Shown: positions 22,400 through 33,164, numbered from the stretch's first letter. The stretch is 64,000 bases of DNA from Reticulitermes speratus (GCA_021186555.1 JAJKFL010000004.1:12518779-12582778); one strand, 5' to 3'. A program made the numbers and translations. Notes: generated by a model not told the origin, from the letters alone.

Positions 22400-22986
22400 C
22401 AGGGCATACACAAAAGAATGGTGCGATTTCAAAAGTGAATAAAAAATTTATTTCTTATCTTACACGGGCACAACATACACCATCAGCGGCGGCAACTGTC
22501 CAAGTTTCTCATTTGGTAATCACAATCCTTCAATGTGTGCACCCTGGGTCACACGACACACATCCACACGGTAATCAAACTCATCCCAGACCCGGTGTAG
22601 CATGTCCGCTGTAATGGCCTGCAGTGCATGCGACCAGGACTCTTGCCTTTACACAAGCATCCAGTTTCTACAAACTGTCGGTACCACCTGCTTATGTTAT
22701 TCTTGTGTGGTGCGTCTTTTTTAAACCGTGCACGAAACTCACGCTGCACTGTAATCACAGATCTGGACACTTCAAAACGGAGCACACAGAAAGCCTTCTC
22801 CTGCTGCAACGCCATCTTTGAAACTGGCCCCGCGTCCACGCAGTAAGCATGAAAAGCGAACTGCTGGTAGCGCATGAGAAACTTGAACAGTTGCCGCCGC
22901 TGACGGTGTATGTTGTGCCCGTGTAATATGAGACATAAATTTTTTATTCACTTTTGAAACCGCACCATTCGTTTGTGTATGCCCTG
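22400..22986 (-). mobile_element. Mariner-type element, internally deleted, with about 110-bp inverted ends
   Basis: The element starts CAGGGCATACACAAAAGAAT and ends in its reverse complement, flanked by TA on both sides (22398-22399 and 22987-22988). The inverted ends extend about 110 bp and include GGGCACAACATACACC and GGCGGCAACTGT. It is inserted into the left arm of the fold-back, whose sequence resumes on the far side. Internal deletion has removed the catalytic region. Confidence 0.85.
22549..22819 (-). pseudogene. Truncated transposase N-terminus (HTH domain of DUF4817 type)
   Basis: From the ATG at 22819 the frame reads MALQQEKAFCVLRFEVSRSV, then ITVQREFRARFKKDAPHKNN, then ISRWYRQFVETGCLCKGKSP-G-R. 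This is the helix-turn-helix segment found at the start of many arthropod mariner-like transposases: the E-K-x-F-C-V-L start, S-V-x-x-V-Q-R-x-F-R, the I-x-R-W-Y-x-x-F block, then G-C-L-C-K-G-K-S-P-G-R. After this the frame joins directly to sequence near the element's other end, so the DDE catalytic domain is missing. It can bind DNA at most; no transposition activity is expected. Confidence 0.85.
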
Positions 22987-22996
22987 TATGTTACCT

Positions 22997-23034
22997 TCCT
23001 ACGTGTTTCGGCGATAAATCGCCATCTTCAGGGA
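22997..23034 (-). ncRNA. Minimal type I hammerhead ribozyme (left arm)
   Basis: Minus strand: stem I TCC, core CTGAAGA, stem II GGCGA paired with TCGCC, GAAA, CACG, TA, then GGA for stem I. The core is intact; stem I has only three pairs. Confidence 0.65.
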
Positions 23035-23167
23035 TTTAAGTACATAGGAATACATAGTACAAACACATAAATCTGTTATGTACAATATTAAAAAGTTAAG
23101 ATCACAGACTGTATAAAACAGTAGTACAGCAATATGGGCACTGCGGCCGTTACAATGTTGGTACATT

Positions 23168-25697
23168 GTTAATTAAATGTAAAGTTATTGCAGTATTGCA
23201 GTCACATGCACATAAATATGTAGTGTTGATTTGTTCGGTACAAAGATCGTGTCATTATGTCGTGTAGCGGTCTGTCCTATGTACGACGGTAGTTGTATGC
23301 TAATGTCACAATGTAAAGTTATTGCAGTATTGCAGTCACATGCACATAAATATGTAGTGTTGATCTGTTCGGTACAAAGATCGTGTCATTATGTCGTAGC
23401 GGTCTGTCCTATGTACGACGGTAGTTGTATGCTAATGTCACAATGTAAAGTTATTGCAGTATTGCAGTCACATGCACATAAATATGTAGTGTTGATCTGT
23501 TCGATACAAAGATCGTGTCATTATGTCATGTAGCGGTCTGTCCTATGTACGACGGTAGTTGTATGCTAATGTCACAATGTAAAGTTATTGCAGTATTGCA
23601 GTCACATGCACATAAATATGTAGTGTTGATCTGTTCGGTACAAAGATCGTGTCATTATGTCGTGTAGCGGGCTGTCCTATGTACGACGGTAGTTGTATGC
23701 TAATGTCACAATGTAAAGTTATTGCAGTATTGCAGTCACATGCACATAAATATGTAGTGTTGATCTGTTCGATACAAAGATCGTGTCATTATGTCGTGTA
23801 GCGGTCTGTCCTATGTACGACGGTAGTTGTATGCTAATGTCAAAATGTAAAGTTATTGCAGTATTGCAGTCACATGCACATAAATATGTAGTGTTGATCT
23901 GTTCGGTACAAAGATCGTGTCATTATGTCGTGTAGCGGTCTGTCCTATGTAGGACGGTAGTTGTATGCTAATGTCAAAATGTAAAGTTATTGCAGTATTG
24001 CAGTCACATGCACATAAATATGTAGTGTTGATCTGTTCGGTACAAAGATCGTGTCATTATGTCGTGTAGCGGTCTGTCCTATGTAGGACGGTAGTTGTAT
24101 GCTAATGTCAAAATGTAAAGTTATTGCAGTATTGCAGTCACATGCACATAAATATGTAGTGTTGATCTGTTCGATACAAAGATCGTGTCATTATGTCGTG
24201 TAGCGGTCTGTCCTATGTAGGACGGTAGTTGTATGCTAATGTCAAAATGTAAAGTTATTGCAGTATTGCAGTCACATGCACATAAATATGTAGTGTTGAT
24301 CTGTTCGGTACAAAGATCGTGTCATTATGTCGTGTAGCGGTCTGTCCTATGTAGGACGGTAGTTGTATGCTAATGTCAAAATGTAAAGTTATTGCAGTAT
24401 TGCAGTCACATGCACATAAATATGTAGTGTTGATCTGTTCGGTACAAAGATCGTGTCATTATGTCGTGTAGCGGTGTGTCCTATGTACGACGGTAGTTGT
24501 ATGCTAATGTCACAATGTAAAGTTATTGCAGTATTGCAGTCACATGCACATAAATATGTAGTGTTGATCTGTTCGGTACAAAGATCGTGTCGTTATGTCG
24601 TGTAGCGGTCTGTCCTATGTAGGACGGTAGTTGTATGCTAATGTCACAATGTAAAGTTATTGCAGTATTGCAGTCACATGTACATAAATATCTAGTGTTG
24701 ATCTGTTCGGTACAAAGATCGTGTCGTTATGTCGTGTAGCGGTCTGTCCTATGTAGGACGGTAGTTGTATGCTAATGTCACAATGTAAGGATATTGCAGT
24801 ATTGCAGTCACATGCATATAAATATGTAGTGTTGATCTGTTCGGCTCAAAGATCGTGTCATTATGTCGTGTAGCGGGCTGTCGTATGTACGACGGTAGTT
24901 GTATGCTAATGTCACAATGTAAGGATATTGCAGTATTGCAGTCACATGCATATAAATATGTAGTGTTGATCTGTTCGGTACAAAGATCGTGTCATTATGT
25001 CGTGTAGCGGGCTGTCGTATGTACGACGGTAGTTGTATGCTAATGTCACAATGTAAGGATATTGCAGTATTGCAGTCACATGCATATAAATATGTAGTGT
25101 TGATCTGTTCGGTACAAAGATCGTGTCGTTATGTCGTGTAGCGGTCTGTCCTATGTAGGACGGTAGTTGTATGCTAATGTCACAATGTAAAGTTATTGCA
25201 GTATTGCAGTCACATGTACATAAATATCTAGTGTTGATCTGTTCGGTACAAAGATCGTGTCGTTATGTCGTGTAGCGGTCTGTCCTATGTAGGACGGTAG
25301 TTGTATGCTAATGTCACAATGTAAGGATATTGCAGTATTGCAGTCACATGCACATAAATATGTAGTGTTGATCTGTTCGGTACAAAGATCGTGTCGTTAT
25401 GTCGTGTAGCGGTCTGTCCTATGTAGGACGGTAGTTGTATGCTAATGTCACAATGTAAGGATATTGCAGTATTGCAGTCACATGCATATAAATATGTAGT
25501 GTTGATCTGTTCGGTACAAAGATCGTGTCATTATGTCGTGTAGCGGGCTGTCGTATGTACGACGGTAGTTGTATGCTAATGTCACAATGTAAGGATATTG
25601 CAGTATTGCAGTCACATGCACATAAATATCTAGTGTTGATCTGTTCGGTACAAAGATCGTGTCGTTATGTCGTGTAGCGGTCTGTCGTATATAGGAC
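23168..25697. repeat. 134-bp satellite, about 19 copies, with a covarying palindrome
   Basis: Units begin AATGTAAAGTTATTGCAGTA; the second is 132 bp, the rest about 134. Each ends with a 14-base palindrome-like site, GTC-N-TATGTA-N-GAC, where the two N positions are C-C in six copies, C-G in nine, G-C in three and G-G in the last. Variants TTATTG/GATATTG and ATATGTAG/ATATCTAG occur in multi-unit blocks, showing higher-order duplication towards the right end. Confidence 0.97.
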
Positions 25698-25786
25698 GGT
25701 TGTTACGCACAAAACACCCTTTTTTAGATTCTAATATTGTAGCTAACAGATTATTGTGTTTGTAGTATGTATTCCTGTATATCTAA

Positions 25787-25827
25787 ATCCCTGAAGATGG
25801 CGATTTATATTCGAAATATGTAAGAAG
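25787..25827 (+). ncRNA. Decayed hammerhead motif (right arm)
   Basis: CTGAAGA and GAAA are present, followed by TATG and TA, but stem II is disrupted (GGCGA opposite TATTC). It is the inverted partner of 22997-23034. Confidence 0.5.
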
Positions 25828-26027
25828 GTACAAATTAATGTATGACTTCTAATTCTCTTATGTGTTTATGAAGGTGTAAGTTACCAATTTTTTAAGCACA
25901 ATGCATGTTATCAATAATATTAAATTCGTAAAAAAATTTGGATGGAAATGTTTAAGAGTTATTTAACGACACTGTAATTGGTAACATTACACAAAGGTAA
26001 TAAACGGAATATGATAAATGCGTGTGG

Positions 26028-26188
26028 AGCATCAGTTGAAATATATTCACAGAGAAAAATCAAGGTACTTGGAGAAAAACCTGTCTCAATGCCACTTTGT
26101 CCACCACAAATTACATATGGACTGACTTGGGATTGAGCCCGGGCCACCGCGATGAGGAGCTGGCGACTAACCGCCTGAGTCACGGTAA
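26028..26188 (-). mobile_element. Diverged SINE (type D)
   Basis: Shares CAATGCCACTTTGTCCACCA, ATGGACTGACTTGGGAT and CGCCTGAGTCACGG with the copy at 21911-22085. Same strand. Confidence 0.65.
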
Positions 26189-26889
26189 GGTCCCTTTTAT
26201 GTCGCAAAATTACAAAGTAAGACTACCTGAGACACACAAGCTTGCTGCAAGAATAATATTACAAACGAATCTAAAAGATGTGTGGTGTGAAAATGGGTAT
26301 TGGAGTTACATGGCTTAGAATAAGATTTTGAGGTTGAAAGATGTGTAACGTGGCGATGGACATGTGTCACAAAAGAGACAAGGACTTAGTCACTGAAATA
26401 TACATCACTGTATAAAGAAGAATTCTGTTCCCTTAAGTGTGTTAGCATTAGAATTAGTGTAAGTGATCACATAGGCTTACTTATTATTGCCGGTTTACAT
26501 GAGTTTAACTTAATCCAACTTTTTTCCCCCTCAATGTACTTCAGCTCCTATTTCTACACACGAAACAAAACACTACAGAACGCGGACATAAAAAACCCCT
26601 TTCGACTCGGCGTTTGAAGAGAAACGCGATGTAGGTTATGCTTCAGATAATTTAATTGCATTAGCGAAACAACACACCAGAACTCTGCGCTCTGTACAGC
26701 GCGTTACTTGCTGTGTTGACAAAGCCCTGTGTTAACGCAGGTTAGGTATAACAGAAGCAAATACTTGGAAAGTGCGAGAAAACAAAATCACATAAGCAAA
26801 CTGCCTTTCAACAAGATTCAGTAAGCACAGCAGTTTCATTGCTTAACCACAAACAGCCTGTATTTAATAAGACATAAGATCATTAAAGT
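26189..26889. other. Unassigned spacer
   Basis: No recognisable coding sequence or element. Ordinary base composition with a somewhat GC-richer patch around 26600-26750. Confidence 0.5.
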
Positions 26890-27412
26890 GTTTGAAACCT
26901 GTCAGTGTTTTAAAACATTTAATACACCAGTCAATGCCCATCTCTACACGGAACTCTTCACCAGTCAATGTTTTTAAAACAGTTAATACAACAGTCAACG
27001 ACTATCTCTACAGGGAACTCTTCACCAGTCAATGTTTTTAAAACAGTTAATATACCAGTCAACGCCCATCTGTATACGGAACTCTTCACTAGTCAATGTT
27101 TTTAAAACAGTTAATACACCAATCAATGCCCATCTCTACACGGAACTCTTCACCAGTCAATGTTTTTAAAACAGTTAATACAACAGTCAACGACTATCTC
27201 TACAGGGAACTCTTCACCAGTCAATGTTTTTAAAACAGTTAATACACCAGTCAACGCCCATCTGTATACGGAACTGTTCACTAGTCAATGTTTTTAAAAC
27301 AGTTAATACACCAATCAATGCCCATCTCTACACGGAACTCTTCACCAGTCAATGTTTTTAAAACAGTTAATACGCCAGTCAATGCCCATCTCTACATGGA
27401 ACTCTTCACTCG
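26890..27412. repeat. 64-bp repeat organised as a 192-bp trimer
   Basis: About eight 64-bp units containing CAGTCAATGTTTTTAAAACA and GGAACTCTTC. Three unit types, marked CGACTATC, CGCCCATCTGTATACGG and TGCCCATCTCTACACGG, follow in the same order twice, giving a 192-bp higher-order repeat. Confidence 0.93.
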
Positions 27413-28387
27413 GAGTTAGAAAAGCTGGAGCTTGCAGGTAACCACTCGCATCAATCCAATGTCAAGATTAATTATTTGTAAAGCTGTAAGCTCACTCTCC
27501 ATATGTCTTCATGGCCTGTATATGGACAAACTTATATCTGCTCTTTATTACACTGAGCGTCCTTTGAATTACTTGCCAAATTGCCACTGATAAAAACATA
27601 AGGCCTCCATGAAAATATTCTGGATATCGAAACTTCCGAAATCGCAGAACAACAGCAAGTCCTAAGCCGTGTTCTCACGACTGGTGTATTTGACAAACAT
27701 CTGTCAATTGTGGATACTTTTCACTTCGTGGGAACGGTGCACTTACGCAAACATTAGTCACTTAACATTTCCCACCGACAGCCCGTAAATGTGGCAAAAG
27801 TCAAAGTAATCACCGATGTTTGTTCATTTACAAAGTCGAGACTTGTTGTTGTGTTCCAACACCTCCTTTATACTTGACAAGCAGGCAAGTGACGTGTGTG
27901 AACAGTCAGTATTATTCGTTGCGTCTGTTGGCGAAGTACATGGCACGTGGGAACGGGATGACAATGACCAGGCAAGCAAAGGCAAGTGTGTCCAAGTAAG
28001 AATGTTGGCCAAATAAAACATCCTAATGATGAAAGCAATAATTTCCTCTAAACCTCCGGTGAAATCCTACCAGACTATACGGTGTAAGACCTAAAGTCTT
28101 CAATTAAGGTCATCAGTTTAAAAAAACTATGATGGTGACAGTGACTGGCTACAGCAGGGCCTTAGTATTCGTGACTGGCATTGATAAAAGTCACGAACGT
28201 CTGAATTCATTTTCAACATTAAACGCGTATTTGGTTTGAAGAACGTACGAAGTAGCAGTAATAAATGTATAATAAAATCATATCAAAAAGCATAAAAATA
28301 ATGAACGTTTATTTTAGTAAAATACAAGAACGTTCTGGAAACATAACGTGCATTAATGTAATTTCTGTATTTTTATGTGTTCTAAAC
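27413..28387. other. Spacer with a SINE 3' fragment
   Basis: Positions about 27450-27530 resemble the 3' end of SINE type C in plus orientation (CCATATGTCTTCATGGCCTG). A motif ACCAGACTATACGGTGTAAG at about 28070 resembles 3811-3833. No gene recognised. Confidence 0.5.
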
Positions 28388-28521
28388 CGCCTCGTGTTGA
28401 GGTTTCAAGATCACAATCGTTAGGACTCCCCTGAACGAGTGATCAGCCCGTCGCAGACGCCACTACCTGAACAACACACAACAAACACAACAGACGAACT
28501 TGCATGTCCTCAGCGGGATTG
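28388..28521 (-). mobile_element. Truncated type A SINE at the edge of an array
   Basis: Contains the body motifs CAGCCCGTCGCAGA and CAACACACAACA. It stops at CAGCGGGATTG, within the B-box region, so the tRNA-like head is missing. The 42-bp array starts about 40 bp further on. Confidence 0.75.
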
Positions 28522-28562
28522 TTTTTATGTGTTCTATTGCCTTATAAAACCACACAAAAAAC

Positions 28563-29807
28563 TCATCAGTGACAGAAAACTTTCCCCCAATCAAGACACG
28601 CGCATTATCAGTGACAGAAAACTTTCTCCCAGTCAAGACATGCGCATTATCAGTGACAGAAAACTTTCTCCCAGTCAAGACATGCGCATTATCAGTGACA
28701 GAAAACTTTCCCCAATCAAGACATGAGCATTATCAGTGACAGAAAACATTCTCCCAGTCAAGACATGCGCATTATCAGTGACAGAAAACTTTCCCCAATC
28801 AAGACATGCGCATTATCAGTGACAGAAAACTTTCCCCAATCAAGACATGAGCATTATCAGTGACAGAAAACTTACCCCCAATCAAGACATGCGCATTATC
28901 AGTGACAGAAAACTTTCCCCAATCAAGACATGCGCATTATCAGTGACAGAAAACTTTCTCCTAGTCAAGACATGCGCATTATCAGTGACAGAAAACTTTC
29001 CCCAATCAAGACATGAGCATTATCAGTGACATAAAACTTTCTCCCAGTCAAGACATGCGCATTATCAGTGACAGAAAACTTTCCCCAATCAAGACATGCG
29101 CATTATCAGTGACAGAAAACTTTCCCCAATCAAGACATGCGCATTATCAGTGACAGAAAACTTACCCCAATCAAGATATGCGCATTATCAGTGACATAAA
29201 AACTTTCTCCCAGTCAAGACATGCGCATTATCAGTGACAGAAAACTTTCCCCAATCAAGACATGCGCATTATCAGTGACAGAAAACTTTCCCCAATCAAG
29301 ACATGAGCATTATCAATGACAGAAAACTTACCCCCAATCAAGATATGCGCATTATCAGTGACAGAAAACTTTCTCCAGTCAAGACATGCGCATTATCAGT
29401 GACAGAAAACTTTCCCCAATCAAGACATGAGCATTATCAGTGACAGAAAACTTTCTCCCAGTCAAGACATGCGCATTATCAGTGACAGAAATCTTTCCCC
29501 CAATCAAGACATGCGCATTATAAATGAAGAAAACTTTCTCCCAGTCAAGACATGCGCATTATCAGTGACACAAAACGTTCCCCAATCAAGACATGCGCAT
29601 TATCAGTGACATAAAACTTTCCCCCAATCAAGACATGCGCATTATCAGTGACAGAAAACTTTCCCCAATCAAGACATGCGCATTATCAGTGACAGAAAAC
29701 TTTCCCCCAATCAAGACATGCGCATTATCAGTGACAGAAAACTTTCCCCCAATCAAGACATGCGCATTATCAGTGACAGAAAACTTTCCCCCAATCAAGA
29801 CATGCTC
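28563..29807. repeat. 41-43-bp minisatellite, about 30 copies
   Basis: Unit GACAGAAAACTTTCCCCCAA then TCAAGACATGCGCATTATCA-GT. The C-run is four or five bases, or TCTCCCAGT, making units of slightly different length, so frames shift along the array. Variants ATGAGCATT and CTTACCCC recur at intervals. Confidence 0.96.
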
Positions 29808-30204
29808 ATTCCCCTTTGTTCCCTGAAAGGTGAAGTTGGACAGTTCGAAGCGGCAACCCTCACTGTCACGCGTACAACACATCGAAGTCACTCCCAAACT
29901 ATTCCATGTATCTGCTGCCCTGATACGTCTTCCATCGAGCCTTGCGCTTAAGTCCAATAAAGTCACTGAAATGTCCCTGGAAGAAGAACCACGTAGTACA
30001 AGTGCATCATGGTCGCTAGAAAGCACAAAGTTGCGCGGTGCTTTGGCCGTGGCCGCAGCTTTAAACTGGGAGAAAGACGCCAGACACTGGGCTTGCTACA
30101 AGGTGATATCAGCTGTATCAGAGCCATCAGCAGACGGGTCCATTGCCAAACTGCGGAACTCTCTCCGCATTGCTTTAAGTAACGTAAAAGTGTACTGCGC
30201 GTCG
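29808..30204. other. Non-repetitive segment of unknown nature
   Basis: GC content is higher than the surroundings and short open frames exist on both strands (for example GCRFELSNFTFQG on minus next to the array). I cannot match them to a family. It could be the body of a tRNA-headed element whose head is at 30205-30280. Confidence 0.4.
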
Positions 30205-30280
30205 CACAGATTCGAACCCGCGATACCAACAATCGAGCGGCCGCAGACCGACGCCTTAGACCGCAACATCTGGACCGGCG
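30205..30280 (-). mobile_element. tRNA-like head of a type A-related SINE
   Basis: Minus strand: GCGGTCTAAGGCGTCGGTCT and GGCCGCTCGATTG, then a B box GGGTTCGAATC. The downstream body differs from type A, so this is either a chimeric family or a rearranged copy. Confidence 0.6.
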
Positions 30281-30509
30281 ATAGTTCTTTTACTGCATAG
30301 TTCCTGAAGACAATCAACTCGTATGACGTCATATATAGTTTTAATTTGTGCCCAAATTGTTTCGTTGTATAAAATGCATGCAAAATGTTGTTTGTTCTAT
30401 TGTGATGTATTTTAGGATTGTTCGGTAAACACTGTTGGAGACTGGAGACTGGAGACTGAACATGAAGGTAATTCGTTCCAGTATTTTTTATATCTGTGCT
30501 CTCTCTTGG
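30281..30509. other. Short unassigned spacer
   Basis: Contains a triple GGAGACT microrepeat at about 30439-30460. Nothing else seen. Confidence 0.4.
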
Positions 30510-30774
30510 TTTTTTTTTTTCCTATGGCTCGAAAGCCCTATATGGGCCTGGGCCTCCTCGTTTCGTCGAGGCTTCTTGCTCACACATTTGAGACGCACCA
30601 CACTCGGTAGGACTCCTCTGGACGAGTGATCAGCTCGTCGCAGAGACCTCTACCTGACAACACACAACACTCACAACAGACAGACGTCCATACCCCCGGT
30701 GGGATTCGAACCCACAATCCCAGTAAGCGAGCGGCCGCAGACCCACGCCTTAGACCGCACGGCCACTGGGATCG
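30510..30774 (-). mobile_element. tRNA-Leu-like SINE (type A), full length
   Basis: T-run tail at 30510-30521, 3' motif GAGGAGGCCCAGGCCCATAT on the minus strand, body with CAACACACAACACTCACAAC, and B box at about 30706-30717. The tRNA-like head ends at 30774 as GATCCCAGTGGCCGTGCGG. It is complete compared with the copies at 11583, 13511 and 14395. Confidence 0.9.
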
Positions 30775-31686
30775 ACACTCTCTGGGTTTATATGTTAAGG
30801 TAATTCAAACTGTTGGCAGAAATGCTACAGAGCTGATCGTCGCTTCACGTTAAGATATCCAGATAAATGTTGCATCGATTTTAGTTAAGGAATAAGACAG
30901 AAGGTAAATTTTGTAAAGACTTACAAATAGTTAAGCCTAAATTTTAATCTACATGGAAATGAAATATATTATAACATTTGAAAATACATATGATTCGCAA
31001 AATATATGTTGCATGTATCTAACTTCACGAGTGTCTCTATTAAACCGTAATAATTAAACAGAAATAAAGCGAAGGATATTTCATACACACATTCAATTAC
31101 ACGTTGCAAACACAATGAAAACCTTGAAGAAGAGTAACAAGTATTTTGTGATATCACACTTCATGATAATCGTATGAAAAGGACACTTTGTTTAAAAGAC
31201 TTACGATTACAAAATTATTTATTTTTGGTGTAATATAGTCTTGATTCGTCGTCAAATTCCGACTGTGCCAGGAAGTTACAAAATTTCACAAGTACATCTC
31301 ATTCCTTGACATTTTCGAACATGATAACACAATCAAAGTTATTTCTTAAAAATCCAGAAATTGAACACAGTTAACAGGCTCCATACTTAGACAATAATAC
31401 AAGAAGCTGAAAACCAGAAATGTTAAATAATTGTTTAGGACTTAGCAGAAGCTGTAAACTGCCTTCACAGCGCACTGTCTTTATGTATTTTGTGTGATTC
31501 TCATAATACAAGCAGCTGTTTACCTCAGTAGCGTTAACTAATTTTCATTTGTAATGAAAATGCAGTGTTTTCTGTGGTGTATCACGCTTGTTATTGAATA
31601 TTATAAAAAGATCTTTAGATTGTCACGGACAATCACGCCACTAGTCACTTTACACCGGTATAAACCGGTTAATGTGTCGGTTAACC
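30775..31686. other. Unassigned spacer
   Basis: AT-rich single-copy-looking DNA without coding homology. Confidence 0.5.
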
Positions 31687-31698
31687 TTGCTGTCCAAG

Positions 31699-31994
31699 GT
31701 AAAGGTAAAGCAATCCCATTACAGGCCTGGACAGGCCTTTAAGTTTCCAGGAGGTTGAGGCTTCCATAATTTCTAGACAATTGACACATGAAGGTGGTAA
31801 GGTTGTCAGCGCTACGCACCGGCTGCCTTTACCCCCCAGGAGATATCTCTGGTACTCATTTTTGTTAGAGGCTGAGTCGACCCCAGGGCCATAGTCCGAC
31901 CGAAAGGATTATGTCAATAAAAAATTCCATTGACACCATCGGGAATCGAACCCGCGACCTTCCGGCTTGTAGAGCAGTGCCCACCGCGTGCCCT
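31699..31994 (-). mobile_element. tRNA-headed SINE (type B) with target-site duplication
   Basis: Minus-strand copy of the 12051 family with B box GGGTTCGATTCCC at about 31942-31954. The flanks TTGCTGTCCAAG (31687-31698) and TTGCTCTCCAAG (31995-32006) are a 12-bp duplication with one mismatch. Confidence 0.9.
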
Positions 31995-32093
31995 TTGCTC
32001 TCCAAGTTAGGCCGTCATTCAATCAAACACTGCAACACAAATCAAAAGTTTAAAATCCAACATATGCACTATATTCTTACAAGTAAGTCAATT

Positions 32094-32137
32094 ACCCCTA
32101 CATATGTTTCGGCTTCAACAAGCCATCTTCAGGGGGT
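32094..32137 (-). ncRNA. Hammerhead ribozyme, intact core and stems (left arm)
   Basis: Minus strand: stem I ACCCC, core CTGAAGA, stem II GGCTT paired with AAGCC across a GTTG loop, GAAA, stem III CATATG, TA cleavage step, stem I GGGGT. Every stem pairs perfectly. Confidence 0.75.
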
Positions 32138-32436
32138 CAAAGTTCTACATAAGCTCGACATCCATTAGTTCACTTATAAGCACCTCACACATCGACATAG
32201 AACAGGACTGCCATTAATTTATAACCAATATATATATATATATATATATATGTAATTTTAAGAAAACTTTTAACCTTCTATACACATAACATAAAAGACT
32301 GGTAAAACTCATTTCCTGGATTTCATATATTTGGACAGCTGATAGTGCTGATATTGGGAATTAAGAATTTGTTTTGTGTTGATATGTGAGGTGCTTATAA
32401 TTGAAGTAATGGATGTCGAGCTTATGTAGAACTTTG

Positions 32437-32480
32437 ACCCCCTGAAGATGGCTTGTTGAAGCCGAAACATATGTAGGGGT
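32437..32480 (+). ncRNA. Hammerhead ribozyme, intact core and stems (right arm)
   Basis: The same parts as its partner at 32094-32137 in mirror orientation: ACCCC (32437-32441), CTGAAGA (32442-32448), GGCTT/AAGCC, GAAA (32464-32467), CATATG, TA, GGGGT (32476-32480). Cleavage is predicted after 32475. Confidence 0.75.
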
Positions 32481-32534
32481 AACTGACTTACTTGTAAAAA
32501 TACAGTGCATATGTTGGTTTGTAAACTTTTGTTA

Positions 32535-33164
32535 TGTTATCGTGATACACGTGAATACAACGTGACAAAACTGCAATACGGTTCGTGTCTTCTAAAGACG
32601 ACACAAGCCTTGCCCTCCATGTCTCCCTACTCAGACCCGTTATTCCCTCCACTTCAGGCACTCACACCGGTATTACAAACATATCAACGTGAAATATCCT
32701 ACAAAATTATAATTCAAACTTCTTGGACTAATTCACGCTTCCCTTAAACACAATACGTTTCCTGCAATAAGCAAGTCAAATTCAGTCCTTCCGACAAGGC
32801 TCTGTGTTAGAGATGTAGTGCATGACTTACACAGATGTGTTACTGTGTAAGTCACAGTACGAATGTAGCATCGGCATTGTAGTGAAATGGTGTGTGCAAG
32901 CGTGTAGGCCTGTGAGTGCCATAGAGCAGCTGATTACGGCTAAGACGTTTATAGCTCGAACATACGAACGGCAGCAGACGTCATTACAGACACTTGTTAC
33001 TGAAACTACACTTGTGCTTCTACTGAATTAATACGAAATATGTTTAAAGAAGTAGCTAATTACCGTTCCCTTCTCCTCTCTGCTATGATGCATAGCATGT
33101 GTAGCTCAGTGGGTGTAGTGAAAACTTACATTAACTTAATGCTAGTTACTTGTTTATTTTATAA
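32535..33164. other. Unassigned spacer
   Basis: No recognisable gene. Two short frames at 32505-32747 and 32822-33031 have no family resemblance. Confidence 0.5.

Larger units (their letters stand above)
22363..25870. mobile_element. Fold-back element with hammerhead-bearing arms, carrying a 134-bp satellite array
   Basis: The left arm (22363-22399 plus 22987-23110) and right arm (about 25715-25870) are inverted repeats. Shared blocks in order include AGAAGTCATACA-type ends, ACCTTC followed by TTACATATTTCG-like sequence, the ribozyme, AATCGCCATCTTCAGGGATT, GGAATACATA, ACAAACAC and ATCTGTTA. The left arm is interrupted by a 587-bp mariner element. The interior is almost entirely the 134-bp array. 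No coding sequence is present, so movement would need a partner; Penelope-like retroelements are the obvious candidate by ribozyme type. Confidence 0.7.
32038..32534. mobile_element. Fold-back element with two intact hammerhead ribozymes
   Basis: Inverted arms of roughly 150 bp (32038-32195 and 32378-32534) are about 90 percent alike by eye. Shared blocks include CAACATATGCAC, TTACAAGTAAGTCA, ACCCCTACATATGTTTCGGC, GTCAAAGTTCTACATAAGCT and TATAAGCACCTCACA. The spacer carries a (TA)n run at 32229-32251. Both arms hold a ribozyme with perfect stems, making this the youngest-looking fold-back here. Confidence 0.8.

Noticed and set aside
29809-29951. Candidate exon GCRFELSNFTFQG on the minus strand beside the 42-bp array
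   Set aside because: An acceptor-like TTTCAG exists but the downstream frame enters the repeat and no family match is evident.
32229-32251. TATA-box-like promoter
   Set aside because: It is a plain (TA)n run in the spacer of a fold-back element.
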